From Nocardioides sp. AX2bis (GTDB taxonomy: Bacteria > Actinomycetota > Actinomycetes > Propionibacteriales > Nocardioidaceae), in NCBI RefSeq assembly GCF_902506435.1, contig NZ_LR733215.1:951841-1015840 (forward strand): a stretch of 64,000 nt of DNA, read 5' to 3'. The position numbers were made by a program, and so were the translations under genes. Below the pieces are notes generated by a model. That model ran no database searches. It was given only the letters and a program-made list of their open reading frames with translations, and had not been told where the DNA came from. Positions 38,218 through 46,888 of the stretch are shown here, in pieces (the stretch's first letter is position 1; each line of letters starts with the position of its first letter).

Positions 38218-38778
38218 GTGACCGCCCCCGTGCACCGTCTCCCGCCCCCGGTCGGGGTGGACGAGGCGGTGCGGTGCTGCCGCGCGCTCCTCCGCGGGGC
38301 CCCGAGGGAGGAGCACCTGGCGCTCCTGCCGTGGTTGACGGGGCACGCGTGGGCCGAGGGCGACCCGGTCCGTGACCCCGTCCGCTGGGGCGACCACTGG
38401 GTGCGGCACTGGGGCGCGCGCGGTCTCCTGCACGTGTGGTCCGACACCGCGTCGGTGGACGTCGTGGCGGGCCTGGCCGACGAGCACTGGCGGCCGGCGG
38501 AGACCTGCCTGCGGGTGGTCGCGCGCCACGACGTGGCGGGCGCGGGCCCGGGGGCGTACGCCTTGGCGCAGCACCCCCTGCCGCGGGTGCGGGCCCAGGC
38601 GGCCCGGGCGCTGGCGGTGGCCGGGGACGTCGAGCACGCCGGGGCGCTGGAGGCGCTGCGGGACGACCCGGACCCGGCGGTGAGTCGGGCGGCGGGCCGG
38701 GCGTGGCCGGTGCTGGCGGCGCGGCTGGACCTTGCCGACGAGCCCGGTCGTCGGCGGCTGGTCAGCCGTCAGCGGTGA
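38218..38778 (+). CDS. HEAT-repeat-like hypothetical protein
   Basis: 186-residue soluble protein rich in Ala, Arg and Val. The second half (about residues 100-175) has helix pairs with the HEAT/PBS-lyase pattern HPLPRVRAQAARALAVAG and DDPDPAVSRAAGRAW. The first half includes a Trp-rich segment (WGDHWVRHWGARGLLHVW). No catalytic motif is visible; a scaffold role is likely. It starts with GTG, divergent from the mutase by 40 bp, and overlaps the next gene's end by 17 bp. Confidence 0.68.
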   Translation: MTAPVHRLPPPVGVDEAVRCCRALLRGAPREEHLALLPWLTGHAWAEGDPVRDPVRWGDHWVRHWGARGLLHVWSDTASVDVVAGLADEHWRPAETCLRVVARHDVAGAGPGAYALAQHPLPRVRAQAARALAVAGDVEHAGALEALRDDPDPAVSRAAGRAWPVLAARLDLADEPGRRRLVSRQR

Positions 38779-38995
38779 CGGCGCGCTCCTCGTCGGTCAG
38801 GTCGGACTCGTCGCTGTCGTCGAGGAACTCGCCCTTCTCCTCGTCGAAGTCGCGCTGGGTGTTGTCGACCTCGGCGTTGTTCGGGCGCTTCTCCGGGTCG
38901 AGACGCTCCTGGCGCTCGGCCTCGATCTCCTCGGCGTCGGGCTCGGTCACCTCCTCGTCGGTGCCGGCCTCGTCCACGGTCTCGTCCTCGCTCAT
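38762..38995 (-). CDS. Small acidic hypothetical protein
   Basis: 77 residues with about 40 percent Asp/Glu, no membrane helix and low complexity (for example EAGTDEEVTEPDAEEIEAER). Similar short acidic, probably disordered proteins are widespread in actinobacteria. The ATG at 38995 is preferred to a codon 36 bp upstream because the upstream residues are not acidic. Convergent overlap of 17 bp with the HEAT-like gene. Function unknown. Confidence 0.6.
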   Translation of the reverse strand: MSEDETVDEAGTDEEVTEPDAEEIEAERQERLDPEKRPNNAEVDNTQRDFDEEKGEFLDDSDESDLTDEERAVTADG

Positions 38996-39067
38996 GGCGG
39001 CCACCCTGGCAGAGCAGGTGACCGGGGTCACGTGCCTAGGAGGGTGGGTCGCCCGGGCGTACCGGCC

Positions 39068-40063
39068 TCAGCGGTCGATCGAGCTCATGTCGGAGTAGCG
39101 GTCACCGACGACGGCGTCGCGCGGCACCGCGTCGGTGAGGGCGCGGACGTCCTCGGCGGACAGGACGACGTCGGCGGCGCCGGCGTTCTCCTCCAGGTAG
39201 CGGACCCGGCGGGTGCCCGGGATCGGCACCACGTCGTCGCCCTGGGCCAGCACCCAGGCCAGGGCCAGCTGGCCGGGGGTGCAGCCGAGGCGCTCGGCGA
39301 TCGTCCGCACCTCGCCGACCAGCCGGAGGTTGGCGCGCAGGCCCTCGCCGTTGAGGCGGGGGAAGCGCTCGGAGAGGCGGGTGTCGGACTCGTCGAGGTC
39401 GGACTCGTCGGTGATGGCGCCGGTGAGGATGCCGCGGCCGAGGGGGGAGTACGGCACCAGGCCGATGCCCAGCTCGCGCAGCAGGGGGAGGATCTCGTCC
39501 TCGAGGTCGCGGGTGAACAGCGAGTACTCGGTCTGCAGCGCGGTGAGCGGGTGGGTCTCGTGGGCGCGGCGGATGGTGCGGGGCGCGGCCTCCGAGAGCC
39601 CGAGGTGGCGCACCTTGCCGGCGGCGACGAGCTCGCCCATGGCGCCGACGGTCTCCTCGATCGAGACGTCCGGGTCGACCCGGTGCTGGTAGTAGAGGTC
39701 GAGGTGGTCGACCCCGAGGCGCTGCAGCGAGGCGTCGCAGGCGCTGCGGACGTACTCGGGGCGGCCGTTGATGCCCAGGCGGGTGCCGTCGGCGAGCCGC
39801 TCGTTGCCGAACTTGGTGGCCAGCTGGACCTCGTCGCGGCGCCCGGCGATGGCCCGGCCGACGAGCTGCTCGTTGGTGAAGGGGCCGTACATGTCGGCGG
39901 TGTCGAGGAAGGTGACGCCGAGGTCGAGCGCGCGCCGGATCGTCTCGGTCGCGCTCGCGTCGTCGGTGGCGCCGTAGAACTCCGACATCCCCATGCAGCC
40001 GAGGCCGAGGGTGGAGACGGTCAGCGGGGAGGTGGTGCCGAGCGTGCGCTGGGAGAGGGACAT
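39068..40063 (-). CDS. Aldo/keto reductase
   Basis: 331-residue (alpha/beta)8 NADPH-dependent oxidoreductase. The catalytic set is visible: DTADMYG (Asp, Tyr), LATKFGNE (Lys) and YYQHRVDPD (His). The NADPH-binding end has [17 protein letters not shown]. It resembles the AKR13/YakC-like group. Substrate unknown. Next to the PNP gene on the same strand with a 22-bp gap, so co-transcription is possible. Confidence 0.92.
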   Translation of the reverse strand: MSLSQRTLGTTSPLTVSTLGLGCMGMSEFYGATDDASATETIRRALDLGVTFLDTADMYGPFTNEQLVGRAIAGRRDEVQLATKFGNERLADGTRLGINGRPEYVRSACDASLQRLGVDHLDLYYQHRVDPDVSIEETVGAMGELVAAGKVRHLGLSEAAPRTIRRAHETHPLTALQTEYSLFTRDLEDEILPLLRELGIGLVPYSPLGRGILTGAITDESDLDESDTRLSERFPRLNGEGLRANLRLVGEVRTIAERLGCTPGQLALAWVLAQGDDVVPIPGTRRVRYLEENAGAADVVLSAEDVRALTDAVPRDAVVGDRYSDMSSIDR

Positions 40064-40085
40064 GCCCCCAGGAAACCAGGCGGGC

Positions 40086-40925
40086 TCAGATGCGCGGGAC
40101 CACCCGCGAGAGCAGGTCGCCCATCCGGGTCGCGGCGGCGCGCCCGGCCTCGAGCACCTCGGCGTGGTCGAGCGGCTGCCCGGTGATGCCGGCGGCGGCG
40201 TTGGTGACCAGGCTGAGGCCCAACACCTCGAGACCGGCGGCGCGGGCGGCGATCGCCTCGAGGGTGGTCGACATCCCGACGAGGTCGGCGCCGAGGGTGC
40301 GCGCCATGCGTACCTCGGCGGGGGTCTCGTAGTGCGGGCCGGGGAACTGGGCGTAGACGCCCTCGTCGAGGCCCGGCTCGACCTCCTGGCACATCGCGCG
40401 CAGGCGGGGGGAGTAGAGGTCGGTGAGGTCGACGAAGGTGGCGCCCTCGAGCGGGGAGACCGCGGTCAGGTTCAGGTGGTCGCTGATCAGCACCGGGGTG
40501 CCGGGCGCCCACTCCTCGCGCAGGCCGCCGCAGCCGTTGGTCAGCACGATCGCGCGGCAGCCGGCCGCGGCCGCCGTACGGACGCCGTGGACGACGGCGG
40601 CGACGCCGCGGCCCTCGTAGTAGTGGGTCCGGCTGAGGAAGACCAGCAGCCGCTGGTCGCCGCTGCGTACCGAGCGGACCTTGCCGGAGTGTCCGGCCAC
40701 CGCGGCGCCGGTGAAGTACGGCAGGTCGGTGACGTCGACCTCGGCCACCGTCTCGCCCAGCGCGTCGACCGCCGGCAGCCACCCGGACCCGAGGACCAGC
40801 GCGACGTCGTGCTGCTCCACCCCGGTGAGCCGGGCCAGCTCCGCGGCCGCCTCCGCGGCGCGGGCGGCGTGGTCGAGCGGGGCGTCGGGGTGCTGGGGCT
40901 GGGGCTGCTGGGTGTGCTGGGTCAC
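40086..40925 (-). CDS. Purine-nucleoside phosphorylase
   Basis: 279-residue trimeric-class PNP (PunA/DeoD-II type), which cleaves inosine or guanosine with phosphate. [14 protein letters not shown] and AGHSGKVRS form the phosphate loop, HYYEG binds the ribose, and NGCGGL and LVTNAAAGI are conserved. A Gln/His/Pro-rich N terminus of about 20 residues is disordered. The GTG lies 7 nt from a TACAGT box. It completes the purine branch begun by adenosine deaminase at 30 kb. Confidence 0.93.
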   Translation of the reverse strand: MTQHTQQPQPQHPDAPLDHAARAAEAAAELARLTGVEQHDVALVLGSGWLPAVDALGETVAEVDVTDLPYFTGAAVAGHSGKVRSVRSGDQRLLVFLSRTHYYEGRGVAAVVHGVRTAAAAGCRAIVLTNGCGGLREEWAPGTPVLISDHLNLTAVSPLEGATFVDLTDLYSPRLRAMCQEVEPGLDEGVYAQFPGPHYETPAEVRMARTLGADLVGMSTTLEAIAARAAGLEVLGLSLVTNAAAGITGQPLDHAEVLEAGRAAATRMGDLLSRVVPRI

Positions 40926-40932
40926 GGCGGGG

Positions 40933-40938
40933 ACTGTA
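40933..40938 (-). promoter_or_regulatory. Putative -10 box of the purine nucleoside phosphorylase gene
   Basis: TACAGT on the minus strand lies 7 nt before the GTG at 40925. Confidence 0.4.
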
Positions 40939-40984
40939 GCGAGCGCGCGCTCGCGGCCGGGAATCCCCGGGGCGGGGCGAGCGG

Positions 40985-41060
40985 GAAGTCCCCGGTCGGC
41001 CGGGGACTTCCGAACATGTCCGGCTTTGCAAAGGCCGACAAGTTCGCAACTTGCCCGTCA
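40985..41060. repeat. Left 76-bp terminal inverted repeat of the endonuclease-like cassette
   Basis: It pairs with 42119-42194 in inverted orientation: 70 of 76 bases match without gaps. The arm holds a perfect palindrome at 40986-41009 (arms AAGTCCCCGG, 4-nt centre) and a second hairpin at about 41011-41045 around TTTGCAAA. GCGG lies directly outside both arms. Confidence 0.9.
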
Positions 41061-41151
41061 AGTCCGGGTCGACGGCGTGCGCCGTGCGGGTTATCCACAG
41101 GCTGGCCCGCGCGTGGTGGCGCCGCGGTCGGTCTCGGACGAGGGTCTCGAC

Positions 41152-42096
41152 ATGACCCAGGGCAGCCCCGACGACCCCCGCCTCACCGCCGTGAGCCTGC
41201 GCCGCGACCTCGTGGCGGCCGGGTGGACCGACCACATGCTGGTCCAGGCCGTACGACGCGGCGAGCTCGCCCGGCCGCGCTACGGCGCCTACGTGGATGG
41301 TCGTGCATGGGCGGGGCTGGACGCGGCGGGGCGCCACGAGGTCACGGCGCGTGCCGTCGTCGCTGCGTCGCGGACCAGCGTGGTGCTGTCACACGTCACG
41401 GCGGCGACCCTGCACGGCACACCTGACTACGGGCTCGACCGGACCGACGTCCACCTCACCCGACGTGACGGTCGCACCGGGCGGGCGGAGGCAGGCGTCC
41501 GCCAGCACCGGGGACGGCTGCTGGCCGGGGACGACGTGACCGTGAGGGGCACGCCGACGATGAGTCCCACCCGTACGGCTCTCGAGCTGACGACGATGCT
41601 CGGCACCGAGCCCGCCCTGGTCCAGGTCAACGACCTGCTCCACCGGGGACTGACGACGGCGGACCAGCTCGCGCAGCGCTACGAGAACGGCATGGAGCAC
41701 TGGCCCAGCACGCTCCGCACCGACCTGGTCCTCCGCCTGGCCGACCACCGCATCGAGTCGGTCGCGGAGTCGCGGTTCGTCTTCCTGGCCTGGCAGCAGC
41801 ACCTGCCCGCACCGGAACCGCAGGTCGACATCGCGGACGCCGACGGCGTCATCCGCGCGCGGGTCGACTTCGCCTGGGCCGAGCGCGGCGTCTTCCTCGA
41901 GGTGGACGGGCGCGTCAAGTACGAGAAGCTCCTCCGCCCGGGAGAGAACGTCGTGGACGTGGTGCTGCGCGAGAAGAAGCGCGAGGCGCTGGTCTGCCGG
42001 CTCACGGGATGGCGCTGCCTCCGGGTCGACTGGGCCGACCTGGAGCACCCCGAGCGGACGGCGCGGTGGATCCGCGACGAGCTCGACCGCGTCTGA
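41152..42096 (+). CDS. AbiEi-type N-terminal plus DUF559-like endonuclease-fold protein
   Basis: 314 residues. Residues 12-95 resemble the winged-helix and following region of AbiEi-family antitoxin proteins (LRRDLVAAGWTDHMLVQAVR, then SHVTAATLHG). The C-terminal 110 residues look like the DUF559/Vsr-type PD-(D/E)xK fold: E206, D239 in ARVDFAW, E250-x-D252 in FLEVDGRVKY, and REKKREAL. No toxin partner gene is adjacent. The gene lies between 76-bp inverted repeats, which isolates it from neighbours. The ATG at 41152 is the best start; two GTGs about 36 bp upstream are possible. Role (DNA cleavage, phage defence or mobility) is inferred. Confidence 0.78.
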   Translation: MTQGSPDDPRLTAVSLRRDLVAAGWTDHMLVQAVRRGELARPRYGAYVDGRAWAGLDAAGRHEVTARAVVAASRTSVVLSHVTAATLHGTPDYGLDRTDVHLTRRDGRTGRAEAGVRQHRGRLLAGDDVTVRGTPTMSPTRTALELTTMLGTEPALVQVNDLLHRGLTTADQLAQRYENGMEHWPSTLRTDLVLRLADHRIESVAESRFVFLAWQQHLPAPEPQVDIADADGVIRARVDFAWAERGVFLEVDGRVKYEKLLRPGENVVDVVLREKKREALVCRLTGWRCLRVDWADLEHPERTARWIRDELDRV

Positions 42097-42118
42097 GCGG
42101 CCCCCGGCAGGCCGGGGT

Positions 42119-42194
42119 TGACGGGCAGGTTTCGAACTTGTCGGGCTTTGCAAAGGCCGACAAGTTCGGAAGTCCCCGGCCGACCGGGGACTTC
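42119..42194. repeat. Right 76-bp terminal inverted repeat of the endonuclease-like cassette
   Basis: Inverted partner of 40985-41060. It begins 22 nt after the stop codon and carries the same two hairpins in reverse order. Confidence 0.9.
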
Positions 42195-42211
42195 GCGGTA
42201 CGCCGGCGGCC

Positions 42212-42664
42212 CTACTCGCCCAGCGAGCGGCAGGGGCGCAGGCGGAGGGCGGCGACGTAGTCGTCGGGGGCGGAGGCGGCCTGGGCGGCCTCGGCGATCA
42301 CCCCGAGGTACGACGCCGAGGGCAGACCGCCCTCGAAGGCGTCCAGGACGTAGGCCCAGGCGACCTCCTCGCCGGTCAGCGTGGCCACCCGGACCCGGGT
42401 CTTGCGGTACAGCCCCTGGTCGGCGCCCTCCCAGCCGTCGAGGTTGGCCTCGTCGTCGCGGGTGACGTCGTAGACGGCGACGAAGACCTGCTCGAAGGGG
42501 TCCTGGACCACCGTGGCCAGCGAGCCGTCCCAGCCGTGCTCCTCCCCGCCGAAGGTGAGTCGCCAGCCCTGGAGCCACCCGGTGGTGCGCAGGATGGAGT
42601 GGGGGGCGTGCTGGCCCATCCGGGCCGGGTCCAGGTTCGTGCCGTAGGCCGCGTAGAGGGTCAC
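42212..42664 (-). CDS. Gamma-glutamylcyclotransferase-like protein
   Basis: 150-residue GGCT/AIG2-fold protein. YGTNLDPARM near the N terminus is the substrate-loop motif (YGSNL type), and GLYRKTRVRV follows in the expected strand. GGCT enzymes release 5-oxoproline from gamma-glutamyl amino acids or glutathione; actinobacteria lacking glutathione may use it on other gamma-glutamyl amides. Its GTG lies 7 nt from a TAGCCT box. The gene ends just outside the right cassette repeat. Confidence 0.8.
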   Translation of the reverse strand: MTLYAAYGTNLDPARMGQHAPHSILRTTGWLQGWRLTFGGEEHGWDGSLATVVQDPFEQVFVAVYDVTRDDEANLDGWEGADQGLYRKTRVRVATLTGEEVAWAYVLDAFEGGLPSASYLGVIAEAAQAASAPDDYVAALRLRPCRSLGE

Positions 42665-42671
42665 GCCCCCG

Positions 42672-42677
42672 AGGCTA
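42672..42677 (-). promoter_or_regulatory. Putative -10 box of the GGCT-like gene
   Basis: TAGCCT on the minus strand lies 7 nt before the GTG at 42664; the gap to the divergent lpd promoter is only about 45 bp. Confidence 0.4.
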
Positions 42678-42722
42678 GCGATCGGCGCCCCCGCCGAGGA
42701 CCGGCCCGGCCGCGGCGGTGGA

Positions 42723-42728
42723 TAGGCT
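42723..42728 (+). promoter_or_regulatory. Putative -10 box of lpd, leaderless
   Basis: TAGGCT lies 6 nt before the GTG at 42735 with no ribosome binding site. Confidence 0.5.
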
Positions 42729-42734
42729 GGGCCC

Positions 42735-44150
42735 GTGAGCGATCAGCAGACCCACTTCGACGTCCTCGTGCTCGGTGCCGGCCCCGGTGGCTACGTCGCC
42801 GCGATCCGCGCCGCGCAACTCGGCAAGACCGCCGCGGTGGTCGAGGAGAAGTACTGGGGCGGGGTGTGCCTCAACGTCGGCTGCATCCCCTCCAAGGCGC
42901 TGCTGCGCAACGCCGAGATCGCCCACATCATCACGAAGGAGAAGAAGACCTTCGGGATCTCGGGCGAGGCGACGATGGACTTCGCCATCACCCACCAGCG
43001 CAGCCGGGGCGTGGCCGAGAACAGCGCCAAGGGCGTACACTACCTGATGAAGAAGAACAAGATCCAGGAGATCCACGGCTGGGGCACGCTGACCGGCGCG
43101 GTCGACGGCAAGCAGGGCATCGAGGTCAAGGACGCCGACGGCAACGCGACGACCTACACCTGTGACGACCTGGTCATCGCCACCGGGGCACAGACCCGCC
43201 TGGTGCCCGGCACCTCGCTGTCCGAGCGCGTGGTCACCTACGAGGAGCAGATCCTCACCGAGGAGCTGCCCGGCTCGATCGTGATCGCCGGCTCCGGCGC
43301 CATCGGCGTCGAGTTCGCCTACGTGCTGACCAACTTCGGCGTCGACGTCACCATCGTGGAGTTCCTCGACCGGATGGTGCCCACCGAGGACCCGGACGTG
43401 TCCAAGGAGCTGCTCAAGCAGTACAAGAAGCTCGGCGTGACCGTGATGCTCAAGACCAAGGTCGAGTCGATCGACGACTCCGGCGACAAGGTCAAGGTCG
43501 TCGTGTCCCAGGACGGCCAGCAGCAGACCCTCGAGACCGACAAGGTCATGCAGGCCATCGGCTTCGCGCCCCGCGTGGAGGGCTACGGCCTCGACAACAC
43601 CGGCGTCACGGTCACCGAGCGCGGCGCGATCGCCGTCGACGCCCGCGGGCGCACCGACGTCGACCACGTCTGGGCCATCGGCGACGTCACCGGCAAGCTG
43701 ATGCTGGCCCACACCGCCGAGGCGATGGGCGTCATCGCCGCCGAGACCATCGCCGGCGCCGAGACCGTCGAGATCGACTTCGACATGATCCCGCGCGCCA
43801 CGTTCTGCCAGCCGCAGATCGCCTCCTTCGGCTACTCCGAGGAGCAGGCGAAGGAGAAGGGCTACGACGTCAAGGTCGCCCAGTTCCCGTTCTCGGCCAA
43901 CGGCAAGGCCCGCGGCATGGCCGAGGGGGTCGGCTTCGTGAAGATCATCGCCGACGCCGAGCACCACGAGATCATCGGCGCCCACATGATCGGCCCCGAG
44001 GTCACCGAGCTCCTCCCGGTGCTGACCCTGGCCCAGAAGTGGGACCTCACCGCCGACGAGGTCGCCCGCAACGTCTTCGCGCACCCGACCCTGTCGGAGG
44101 CGATGAAGGAGGCCGTCGAGGGGATCGCCGGCCACATGATCAACCTCTGA
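42735..44150 (+). CDS. lpd: Dihydrolipoyl dehydrogenase (E3)
   Basis: 471-residue FAD disulfide oxidoreductase that reoxidises lipoamide in pyruvate, 2-oxoglutarate and branched-chain complexes. FAD binding GAGPGGY is at 14-20, the redox disulfide is C45-LNVG-C50, the NAD fold [13 protein letters not shown] lies near residue 189, and the C-terminal [10 protein letters not shown] supplies the His-Glu base. It is followed after 46 bp by a paralogous reductase; no E1 or E2 gene is in the window. Confidence 0.95.
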   Translation: MSDQQTHFDVLVLGAGPGGYVAAIRAAQLGKTAAVVEEKYWGGVCLNVGCIPSKALLRNAEIAHIITKEKKTFGISGEATMDFAITHQRSRGVAENSAKGVHYLMKKNKIQEIHGWGTLTGAVDGKQGIEVKDADGNATTYTCDDLVIATGAQTRLVPGTSLSERVVTYEEQILTEELPGSIVIAGSGAIGVEFAYVLTNFGVDVTIVEFLDRMVPTEDPDVSKELLKQYKKLGVTVMLKTKVESIDDSGDKVKVVVSQDGQQQTLETDKVMQAIGFAPRVEGYGLDNTGVTVTERGAIAVDARGRTDVDHVWAIGDVTGKLMLAHTAEAMGVIAAETIAGAETVEIDFDMIPRATFCQPQIASFGYSEEQAKEKGYDVKVAQFPFSANGKARGMAEGVGFVKIIADAEHHEIIGAHMIGPEVTELLPVLTLAQKWDLTADEVARNVFAHPTLSEAMKEAVEGIAGHMINL

Positions 44151-44196
44151 GGCACCCAGGACCACCCGAGCACCAGCGACCCGGACGGACGTACCC

Positions 44197-45576
44197 ATGA
44201 CCGACAAGGTCGTCATCCTCGGCGGCGGACCCGGCGGCTACGAGGCGGCCCTGGTCGCCGCCCAGCTCGGCGCCGACGTCACCGTCGTCGACTCCGACGG
44301 GCTCGGCGGCTCGGCCGTCGTCACCGACTGCGTGCCCAGCAAGACCCTGATCGCCACCTCCGAGCTGATGAGCGAGATGGACGGCGCGGCCGAGCTGGGC
44401 GTGAACTTCCACGACCACGAGGGCGACGCCGCCACCGGGATCAGCGTGGACCTCGCCCGGGTCAACGCCCGGGTCAAGCGCCTGGCCGCCGACCAGTCGG
44501 CCGACATCGCGCACCGCCTCGACAAGGAGGGCGTCCGCGTCGTCACCGGCCGCGGGCACCTCGACGGCCCCAGCCGGGTCGTGGTCGGCGACGACACGCT
44601 GGAGGCCGACGCGATCCTCGTCGCCACGGGCGCTGCGCCCCGGACGCTGTCCAGCGCCGAGCCCGACGGCGAGCGGATCCTCACCTGGGAGCAGGTCTAC
44701 GACCTCACCGAGCTGCCGACCGAGCTGGTCGTGGTCGGCTCGGGCGTCACCGGCGCCGAGTTCGCCAGCGCCTACCTCGCCCTCGGCGTGCCCGTCACGC
44801 TGGTGTCCTCCCGCGACCGGGTGCTGCCCGGGGAGGACGCCGACGCCGCCGAGGTCCTCGAGGAGGTCCTCACCCGACGCGGGATGACGGTGCTGTCGAA
44901 GTCGCGGATGGAGTCGGTCACCCGCGACGGCGACGTGGTCACCGTCCGCCTGACCGACGGCCGCAGCGTCCAGGCCTCGCACTGCATCCTGGCCCTCGGC
45001 TCGGTGCCGAAGACCGGCGGCATCGGCCTGGAGGAGTCCGGCGTCGAGCTGGGCGACGGCGGGTTCGTCACCGTCGACCGCGTCTCGCGCACGACCGCCC
45101 GGGGCGTGTACGCCGCCGGCGACTGCACCGGTGTCCTGATGCTGGCCTCGGTTGCCGCCATGCAGGGCCGGATCGCGATGTGGCACTTCCTCGGTGACGC
45201 CGTGCAGCCGCTGGACCTGAAGCAGGTCTCCTCCAACGTCTTCACCGCTCCCGAGATCGCGACCGTCGGCTGCTCGCAGCAGGCCGTCGACGCCGGCGAC
45301 ATCGTGGCCGACGTCGTGATGCTTCCGCTGGACGGCAACGCGCGGGCGAAGATGCAGAACGTCCAGGACGGGTTCGTGAAGCTGATGTGCCGTCCCGGCA
45401 CCGGCATCGTGGTCGGCGGCGTCGTCGTCGGACCGCGGGCCAGCGAGCTGATCCACCCGGTCTCGATCGCGGTCTCGCAGCGGCTGACGGCCGACCAGCT
45501 GGCCCACGCCTTCACCGTCTACCCCTCGATGAGCGGGTCGATCGCCGAGGCGGCACGCCGCCTGCACCGCGTCTGA
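44197..45576 (+). CDS. NAD(P)H-quinone dehydrogenase, LpdA type
   Basis: 459-residue flavoprotein related to E3 but with only one cysteine of the redox pair: the active-site strand reads GGSAVVTDC45VPSK, where Ala40 stands at the first-cysteine position. This matches mycobacterial LpdA (Rv3303c), which reduces quinones and has no lipoamide activity. FAD motif GGGPGGYE is at 9-16. It sits in tandem with the true E3, suggesting an old duplication. The physiological quinone is unknown. Confidence 0.87.
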   Translation: MTDKVVILGGGPGGYEAALVAAQLGADVTVVDSDGLGGSAVVTDCVPSKTLIATSELMSEMDGAAELGVNFHDHEGDAATGISVDLARVNARVKRLAADQSADIAHRLDKEGVRVVTGRGHLDGPSRVVVGDDTLEADAILVATGAAPRTLSSAEPDGERILTWEQVYDLTELPTELVVVGSGVTGAEFASAYLALGVPVTLVSSRDRVLPGEDADAAEVLEEVLTRRGMTVLSKSRMESVTRDGDVVTVRLTDGRSVQASHCILALGSVPKTGGIGLEESGVELGDGGFVTVDRVSRTTARGVYAAGDCTGVLMLASVAAMQGRIAMWHFLGDAVQPLDLKQVSSNVFTAPEIATVGCSQQAVDAGDIVADVVMLPLDGNARAKMQNVQDGFVKLMCRPGTGIVVGGVVVGPRASELIHPVSIAVSQRLTADQLAHAFTVYPSMSGSIAEAARRLHRV

Positions 45577-45604
45577 TCGTCCCCCACCGGGGCGCCTCGC
45601 GTCG

Positions 45605-45610
45605 TACCCT
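45605..45610 (+). promoter_or_regulatory. Putative -10 box of the SpoIID-like gene
   Basis: TACCCT lies 6 nt before the GTG at 45617, consistent with leaderless translation. Confidence 0.4.
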
Positions 45611-45616
45611 CCCGGG

Positions 45617-46888
45617 GTGCGACGACTCCCGGGAACCCTGCTCGGCCTGCTCACCGCGGGCGTCCTGCTCGCCCCCGCCACGGCCACGGCCACCGCCACG
45701 GCGGGACCGGTGACCCCGGACCCCGACACCGGGCTGGTGGGCCCGGTCGAGCGTCCGGACCCCGGTGACCTGTCCGGCGCCGCTCGCGCTGCAGACGGTC
45801 TCGCGCTGACCGGCCGTGGCAACGGCCACGGCCGCGGGCTCTCGCAGTACGGCGCGAAGGGCGCCGCGGAGGAGGGCTGGTCCTACCGACGGATCGTCTC
45901 CTTCTACTACCCCGGCACCGCCTGGGCGCGCACCGCCGGCCGGATGGAGGTGCTGATCACCGCCGACAGCACCCGCGACCTCGTCGTGCGCGACCGCGCC
46001 GGCCTGCGGCTGCGCCCGGTCGGTGGCTCCTGGTCCCCGCTGCACGACGCCCGTCCGGCCGCGGTGGCCTGGCGGGTGGTCCCGGCGGCGCAGGGCCGCA
46101 GCCTGGTCGACTACCGCACCGCGCGGGGGTCGTGGACCCGGCTGCGCACCGTCGACGGCGAGGTCGAGGTCGGTGCCGGGGGAGCGCCCGTACGCCTGGA
46201 GACGCCGGCGGGCACCACGCCCTACCGCGGGGTGCTGCGCTCGGTCGACCCGCCGCCGGCCTCGAGCGACGACGCCGAGGACCGCGACACCGTCAACGTG
46301 GTGCCGATGGAGTCCTACCTGCGCGGGGTGGTGCCGCGCGAGGTGCCGGCACTGTGGCCGGCCGCCGCGGTGCGGGCGCAGGCCGTGGCCGCGCGCAGCT
46401 ACGCCGCCTACGAGCGGGTGCACCCGCGCAACATCCACTACCAGGTCCTCGACACCGCGGGGTCCCAGGTGTACGGCGGGGTCGCCGCCGAGCACCCGGC
46501 CAGCGACGGGGCCGTCCGCGCCACGCGCGCCCGGGTGCGCTTCGCGGGGGGCGAGCCGGCCTTCACCCAGTTCTCGGCCAGCAACGGCGGCTGGACCGCG
46601 AAGGGCTCCTTCGCCTACCTCCCGGCCCGTCAGGACCGCAACGAGGAGGGCTCCGGCAACCCGTACGCCACCTGGCGCCGCACCGTCAGCAGCAGTGCGC
46701 TGGAGTCGGCCTACCCCGCGATCGGCGGCTTCACCGGCGTGGAGCTGCGCGACCGCACCGGCGACGGCCAGTGGGGCGGACGGGTGGGGACCGTGGTCGT
46801 CCAGGGCGGTCAGGGCCGGGTGTCGGTGCCCGGGGAGACCTTCCGGCTGACCTTCGGGCTGCCGTCGACCTGGTTCACGACGGCGTAG
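45617..46888 (+). CDS. Secreted SpoIID/LytB domain protein
   Basis: 423 residues with an N-terminal signal peptide (RR, then hydrophobic LLGLLTAGVLLAP, cleavage near residue 25-30). NGHGRGLSQYGAKGAAEEGW and PMESYLRGVVPREVP are signature blocks of the SpoIID/LytB family, whose sporulation member is a lytic transglycosylase cleaving denuded glycan. In non-sporulating actinobacteria the role is cell-wall turnover. It converges on the BenE gene with a 14-bp overlap at the ends. No partner hydrolase is adjacent. Confidence 0.88.
   Translation: MRRLPGTLLGLLTAGVLLAPATATATATAGPVTPDPDTGLVGPVERPDPGDLSGAARAADGLALTGRGNGHGRGLSQYGAKGAAEEGWSYRRIVSFYYPGTAWARTAGRMEVLITADSTRDLVVRDRAGLRLRPVGGSWSPLHDARPAAVAWRVVPAAQGRSLVDYRTARGSWTRLRTVDGEVEVGAGGAPVRLETPAGTTPYRGVLRSVDPPPASSDDAEDRDTVNVVPMESYLRGVVPREVPALWPAAAVRAQAVAARSYAAYERVHPRNIHYQVLDTAGSQVYGGVAAEHPASDGAVRATRARVRFAGGEPAFTQFSASNGGWTAKGSFAYLPARQDRNEEGSGNPYATWRRTVSSSALESAYPAIGGFTGVELRDRTGDGQWGGRVGTVVVQGGQGRVSVPGETFRLTFGLPSTWFTTA

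Noticed and set aside
41152..42096. Two-gene toxin-antitoxin system of the AbiE type
   Set aside because: No nucleotidyltransferase (AbiEii) gene is adjacent; only a similarity of the N-terminal domain remains, within a single gene.
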